Shown here piece by piece: positions 5,981 through 8,406 of a stretch of 8,406 nucleotides of DNA. The translations under genes and the position numbers were made by a program. The DNA comes from Acetatifactor sp. (GTDB taxonomy: Bacteria > Bacillota > Clostridia > Lachnospirales > Lachnospiraceae), in assembly GCA_024699575.1 (NCBI GenBank), contig JAILPF010000529.1:1-8406 (forward strand). Direction: 5' to 3'. Each line of letters opens with the position of its first letter. Positions within the stretch are counted from its first letter, which is position 1. The notes under the pieces were generated by a model. It ran no database searches and was not told the DNA's origin. It worked only from the letters and a program-made list of their open reading frames with translations.

Positions 5981-6676
5981 ATGAATGAAGATATTGGATT
6001 TGAAGACTTTCGATTAAGTTTTCTGGCTTTATGGAAAAATAAGGGAATGATTTTTACGCTTGGTCTGCTTTGTTTTTTGCTTGGATTGGTGGGAACACTC
6101 AATATGCCGATTGAAAATGTTTATACAGCCAGAGCGACTGTTTACAGTGCATTTTACGGTTCCTATCAGGAATCGGTGAACGCTGCTGTCGCCATGATGA
6201 ACTATTCGGACGTCCTGAGCAGTAACAAGGTTTGTGAACGTGCAATCTCCATGATAGGAGATGAACGTCTGGAGGCAGATAAACTGAGAAATATGATTAC
6301 TGCATCTACGGACAGCTCTTCCATTGTTATGACCATCTCTGTCACCAACACGGATTACGATCTGGCAATCGAGATTGCCAATGCAGTTGCTGAAGCATTT
6401 GTAATAGAAATGAGGAGTATCACAGGCAGTGATGCTATTCAGGTGCTTGACCAGGCATCTGTGGCAAGATTGAAAGAAGACGGAGTGCATGAATTGTGGA
6501 AACTGAGAGCGTTGTTTTTTATAGCCGGGATGGCATTAGCGTGTGCCTACTTTTTTGTCAAAGAATTTTTTTCAGATAAAATTCGTTCTCTCAGACAGGT
6601 GGAAATATATGAAGACAAAATTTTGGGCATAATTCCGCTGCTGGAAGAAGGCGGAAAGGGAGCGAGAAAAGAATGA
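5981..6676 (+). CDS. Wzz/CpsC-type polysaccharide chain-length regulator
   Basis: This 231-residue protein has the standard topology of the family: a short cytosolic N-terminus, membrane segment 1 (about 23-41), an extracytoplasmic helical domain (about 45-172), membrane segment 2 (about 175-194) and a cytosolic tail whose SDKIRSLRQVEIYEDKILGIIPL stretch matches the usual end of CpsC-like proteins. In known systems it sets polymer length and activates the cognate tyrosine kinase through the cytosolic tail. The proline-rich motif that normally precedes segment 2 is missing: residues 159-175 carry no proline (ASVARLKEDGVHELWKL). The start is supported by AGAGGAG 9 bases upstream. Its stop overlaps the following gene by ATGA. 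Neighbouring kinase-like and glycosyltransferase genes make the assignment firm. Confidence 0.9.
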   Translation: MNEDIGFEDFRLSFLALWKNKGMIFTLGLLCFLLGLVGTLNMPIENVYTARATVYSAFYGSYQESVNAAVAMMNYSDVLSSNKVCERAISMIGDERLEADKLRNMITASTDSSSIVMTISVTNTDYDLAIEIANAVAEAFVIEMRSITGSDAIQVLDQASVARLKEDGVHELWKLRALFFIAGMALACAYFFVKEFFSDKIRSLRQVEIYEDKILGIIPLLEEGGKGARKE

Positions 6677-7137
6677 GAGGAACAAAAATCTGCTTTGCAG
6701 CATCCTCCGGTGGACATTTAGAGGAAATTGCACGCTTAAGAGAGCTGACCCAAGAATATGATTCTTTTTTGTTGACAGAGAAGGGAAGCTTTCAAGGGTT
6801 GAACTTTTGCGAGCAAATATACTATGTGCCTCAGATTAACCGGAGAGAACTTTTTTTCCTGCCGAAGTTCATCTGGCTGTTTGTGAAATCCTTTGTGATT
6901 ATCAGAAAAGAACAGCCGGATTTCGTTGTGTCCACAGGCGCACTCGCAACATATCCCATCTGTGTGTGGGCAAAGCTGTTGAAAAAAAAGATTATATACA
7001 TAGAATCTTTTGCCAGAGTGGATGGACCATCTTTGACAGGAAAATTAATGTATAAAATGGCAGATTTATTTCTCGTACAATGGGAGGAGATGCTCCGGTT
7101 TTTCCCGGACGCAACCTATTGTGGCGGGATTTTTTGA
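6673..7137 (+). CDS. Alg14/PssD-like glycosyltransferase membrane subunit
   Basis: This 154-residue protein belongs to the Alg14 family (Cps14F/PssD-like), the membrane-anchoring partner or enhancer of a split GT-B glycosyltransferase. The N-terminal CFAASSGGHLEEI (about 7-19) is the family signature, followed by VVSTGALATYPI (about 94-105), and by IESFARVDGPSLTGKLMYKMADLFLVQWEEM (about 115-145). A hydrophobic stretch (about 59-76) fits membrane association. Length is normal for the family (about 150). It works with the catalytic half encoded next, which begins 11 bases after this stop. The ATGA overlap with the Wzz-like gene indicates coupled translation. The sugar transferred cannot be read from sequence; galactose or N-acetylglucosamine are known choices in relatives. 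Confidence 0.9.
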   Translation: MRGTKICFAASSGGHLEEIARLRELTQEYDSFLLTEKGSFQGLNFCEQIYYVPQINRRELFFLPKFIWLFVKSFVIIRKEQPDFVVSTGALATYPICVWAKLLKKKIIYIESFARVDGPSLTGKLMYKMADLFLVQWEEMLRFFPDATYCGGIF

Positions 7138-7148
7138 GGGGATGGCTT

Positions 7149-7637
7149 ATGATTTTTGTTGTGCTTGGAACACAGAAATTCCAACTGAACAGATTACTGA
7201 AACAGTTGGATGAAGAGATGGAAGCAGGGATGATTTCCGAAGAGGTATTTGCACAGATCGGACATTCTGATTATGAACCGAAACATTATGCGTTTGAACA
7301 TTTTCTAAATCAGGAGACCTTTGAACAGGCAATTCAGAGAGCGGATTTGATTATTGCGCATAGCGGGGTCGGAACGATTATGACTGCTTTAAATGCTCAT
7401 AAGCCGGTGTTGGTTTATCCGCGACAGGCAAAATATAAGGAGCACGTGGATAATCATCAGATGGATATCGCAACGGCTTTTGCTAAAAAAGACTACGTTT
7501 TATGCTACGATGAGACGAAAAGCCTTGCAGATTGCATTGCAGAATGCAGAACAAAAAAATTTGCAGAGTATGTTTCCTGCAGGTCGAATATTGTGGAACA
7601 GATTAGAGGATTTATTGCTTCGTGCCAGAAGAGTTGA
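7149..7637 (+). CDS. Alg13/PssE-like glycosyltransferase catalytic subunit
   Basis: This 162-residue protein is the glycosyltransferase family 28 C-terminal half (Alg13/Cps14G/PssE type). It binds the nucleotide sugar and acts only with its Alg14-like partner, encoded just upstream. Seen are MIFVVLGTQKFQ (1-12), the RADLIIAHSGVGTIMTAL donor-binding region (about 63-80) and PVLVYPRQAKYKEHVDNHQ (about 86-104). I start at ATG 7149 because residues 1-12 match the family start and GAGGGG sits 7 bases upstream; an in-frame upstream extension (to about 7080) would add 23 residues overlapping the previous gene without family likeness. Stop and the next start are separated by 11 bases. The donor sugar is undetermined. 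Confidence in the split pair is high. Confidence 0.9.
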   Translation: MIFVVLGTQKFQLNRLLKQLDEEMEAGMISEEVFAQIGHSDYEPKHYAFEHFLNQETFEQAIQRADLIIAHSGVGTIMTALNAHKPVLVYPRQAKYKEHVDNHQMDIATAFAKKDYVLCYDETKSLADCIAECRTKKFAEYVSCRSNIVEQIRGFIASCQKS

Positions 7638-7648
7638 AGGGAAAAAGA

Positions 7649-8386
7649 ATGAATCAGATAAAGGTAAGTGTTATTGTACCGGTTTACAACGTGGAGAATT
7701 ACATAGAGAAATGCCTTTATAGTCTGGTGACGCAGACTCTGTCGGAACTGGAAATCCTGGTGGTAAACGATGGGTCAAAGGACAATTCCGACAAGATTAT
7801 CGCCCGCTTCGTCGCACAGTATCCGGAGCGAATCAAAGTCCTGGTAAAGGAAAACGGAGGCTTATCCGATGCCAGAAATTTTGGTATGTGTTATGCAGAA
7901 GGAGAGTACATTGGATTCGTAGACTCCGATGACTATGTGGATCCGGAAATGTATGAGGTCATGTATGCGAAGGCAAAGGAGGGAGATTACCAGATTGTGG
8001 AATGTAATCTACACCATACTTTCGCGGATTATGAGGATACGGAAATCGGAGAGCAGATTACAGAAAAAAAGAAACTTCTGATGGAGGGGCGCTCGGTTGT
8101 CTGGAACAAAATCTACAAACGGGACTGGCTGGAGTCCACCGGTGTTAATTTCCACAAGGGAATTATCTATGAGGATGTGGAATTTTTCCTGAAACTTATC
8201 CCCCATATTGAGCGCTATGCTTATGTGGAACCGGCATTTGTCCATTATGTGCAACGTGAAAGCTCAATTAATCACTATTCCAGCGAGAAGACGTTGGATA
8301 TTTTAAAGGTATTACAGGAACTGAAAGAGTATTATCAGCAAAACGGGTATTTTGAAGAATACGAGGAAGCTTTGGAATACCTTTAA
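7649..8386 (+). CDS. Family 2 glycosyltransferase, C-terminus probably truncated by a contig-end artefact
   Basis: This GT-A family 2 enzyme is 245 residues as written. Visible are the N-terminal VSVIVPVYNVENYIEKCL (6-23), NDGS (40-43), ENGGLSDARNFG (68-79), the metal- and donor-binding DSDD (92-95), VVWNKIYKRDWL (150-161) and the acidic YEDVEFFLKL (174-183) with QRESSI (202-207), as in repeat-unit glycosyltransferases. ATG 7649 is preferred over an upstream in-frame GTG (7622) because the family start MNQIKVSVIVPVYN begins there and GAAGGG lies 7 bases upstream. Relatives usually run to about 320-340 residues, so the C-terminal region is missing. The stop codon (8384-8386) lies inside the 31-base inverted copy of the gene's own sequence. 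I therefore treat the end as unreliable; the true gene likely continues beyond the window. Confidence 0.85.
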   Translation: MNQIKVSVIVPVYNVENYIEKCLYSLVTQTLSELEILVVNDGSKDNSDKIIARFVAQYPERIKVLVKENGGLSDARNFGMCYAEGEYIGFVDSDDYVDPEMYEVMYAKAKEGDYQIVECNLHHTFADYEDTEIGEQITEKKKLLMEGRSVVWNKIYKRDWLESTGVNFHKGIIYEDVEFFLKLIPHIERYAYVEPAFVHYVQRESSINHYSSEKTLDILKVLQELKEYYQQNGYFEEYEEALEYL

Positions 8387-8406
8387 AATATCCAACGTCT
8401 TCTCGC
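8284..8406. repeat. 31-base perfect inverted repeat ending exactly at the window edge
   Basis: Bases 8376-8406 are the exact reverse complement of 8284-8314 (31 of 31), with 61 bases between. The match breaks at 8315/8375 on the inner side and is cut by the sequence end on the outer side. The left arm is in-frame coding sequence of the glycosyltransferase (SEKTLDILKVL region); the right arm introduces the TAA stop. There is no T tract, and the arms are too far apart for a simple terminator. It is most simply explained by a fold-back chimera or an assembly-graph end artefact. Confidence 0.9.

Noticed and set aside
7080..7148. 23-residue N-terminal extension of the Alg13-like protein
   Set aside because: It overlaps the Alg14-like coding sequence in another frame and lacks family similarity. 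The ATG at 7149 has the family start and a proper ribosome binding site.
8284..8406. Reading the terminal inverted repeat as a transcription terminator or mobile-element end
   Set aside because: The arms are 61 bases apart and coding on the left, there is no T tract, and the repeat stops exactly at the sequence end. A fold-back artefact explains this better.

Overview
The window looks like part of a contig from a low-to-moderate GC, Gram-positive, Clostridia-type bacterium. A gut Lachnospiraceae-like organism is my best guess from the protein families, the strong AGGAGG-type ribosome binding sites and the densely packed overlapping genes. I ran no search, so taxonomy is inference. Two divergent operons share a 190-base control region (about 4029-4221).

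Left operon (minus strand, 4028 down to 255): a membrane-anchored or secreted transglutaminase-like protein, a GspF/PilC/ComGB-type inner-membrane platform protein, then four small single-membrane-segment proteins. One of these (1071-664) has a textbook type IV prepilin leader. The other three look like minor-pilin or pilus-accessory proteins. The genes are 9-22 bases apart or overlap, each has a good ribosome binding site, and a rho-independent terminator (about 215-256) follows the last gene. No assembly ATPase or prepilin peptidase is present, so the machine must be completed elsewhere or left of the window. Positions 1-214 hold no gene I can support.

Right operon (plus strand, 4222 to the end): a CpsD/CapB-like bacterial tyrosine kinase relative whose P-loop lysine is replaced by threonine, a secreted and membrane-anchored protein with two Ig-like (CARDB-like) domains, a Wzz/CpsC-type chain-length protein, a split Alg14/Alg13-type glycosyltransferase pair, and a family 2 glycosyltransferase. 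The first, second and fourth genes are joined to their neighbours by ATGA overlaps or very short gaps, so this is one transcription unit for extracellular or capsular polysaccharide assembly. The kinase-like protein and the Wzz-like protein probably act together on polymer length and export. The Alg14/Alg13 pair and the family 2 enzyme build the lipid-linked repeat unit.

The last 31 bases are a perfect inverted copy of 8284-8314. This copy supplies the stop codon of the final gene, which is shorter than its family. I read this as a probable contig-end fold-back artefact, so the end of the last gene should not be trusted.

The points most worth a second look are the lysine-less P-loop with its basic tail, the Ig-like protein placed between kinase and chain-length regulator, the transglutaminase at the head of a pilus operon, and the terminal inverted repeat.
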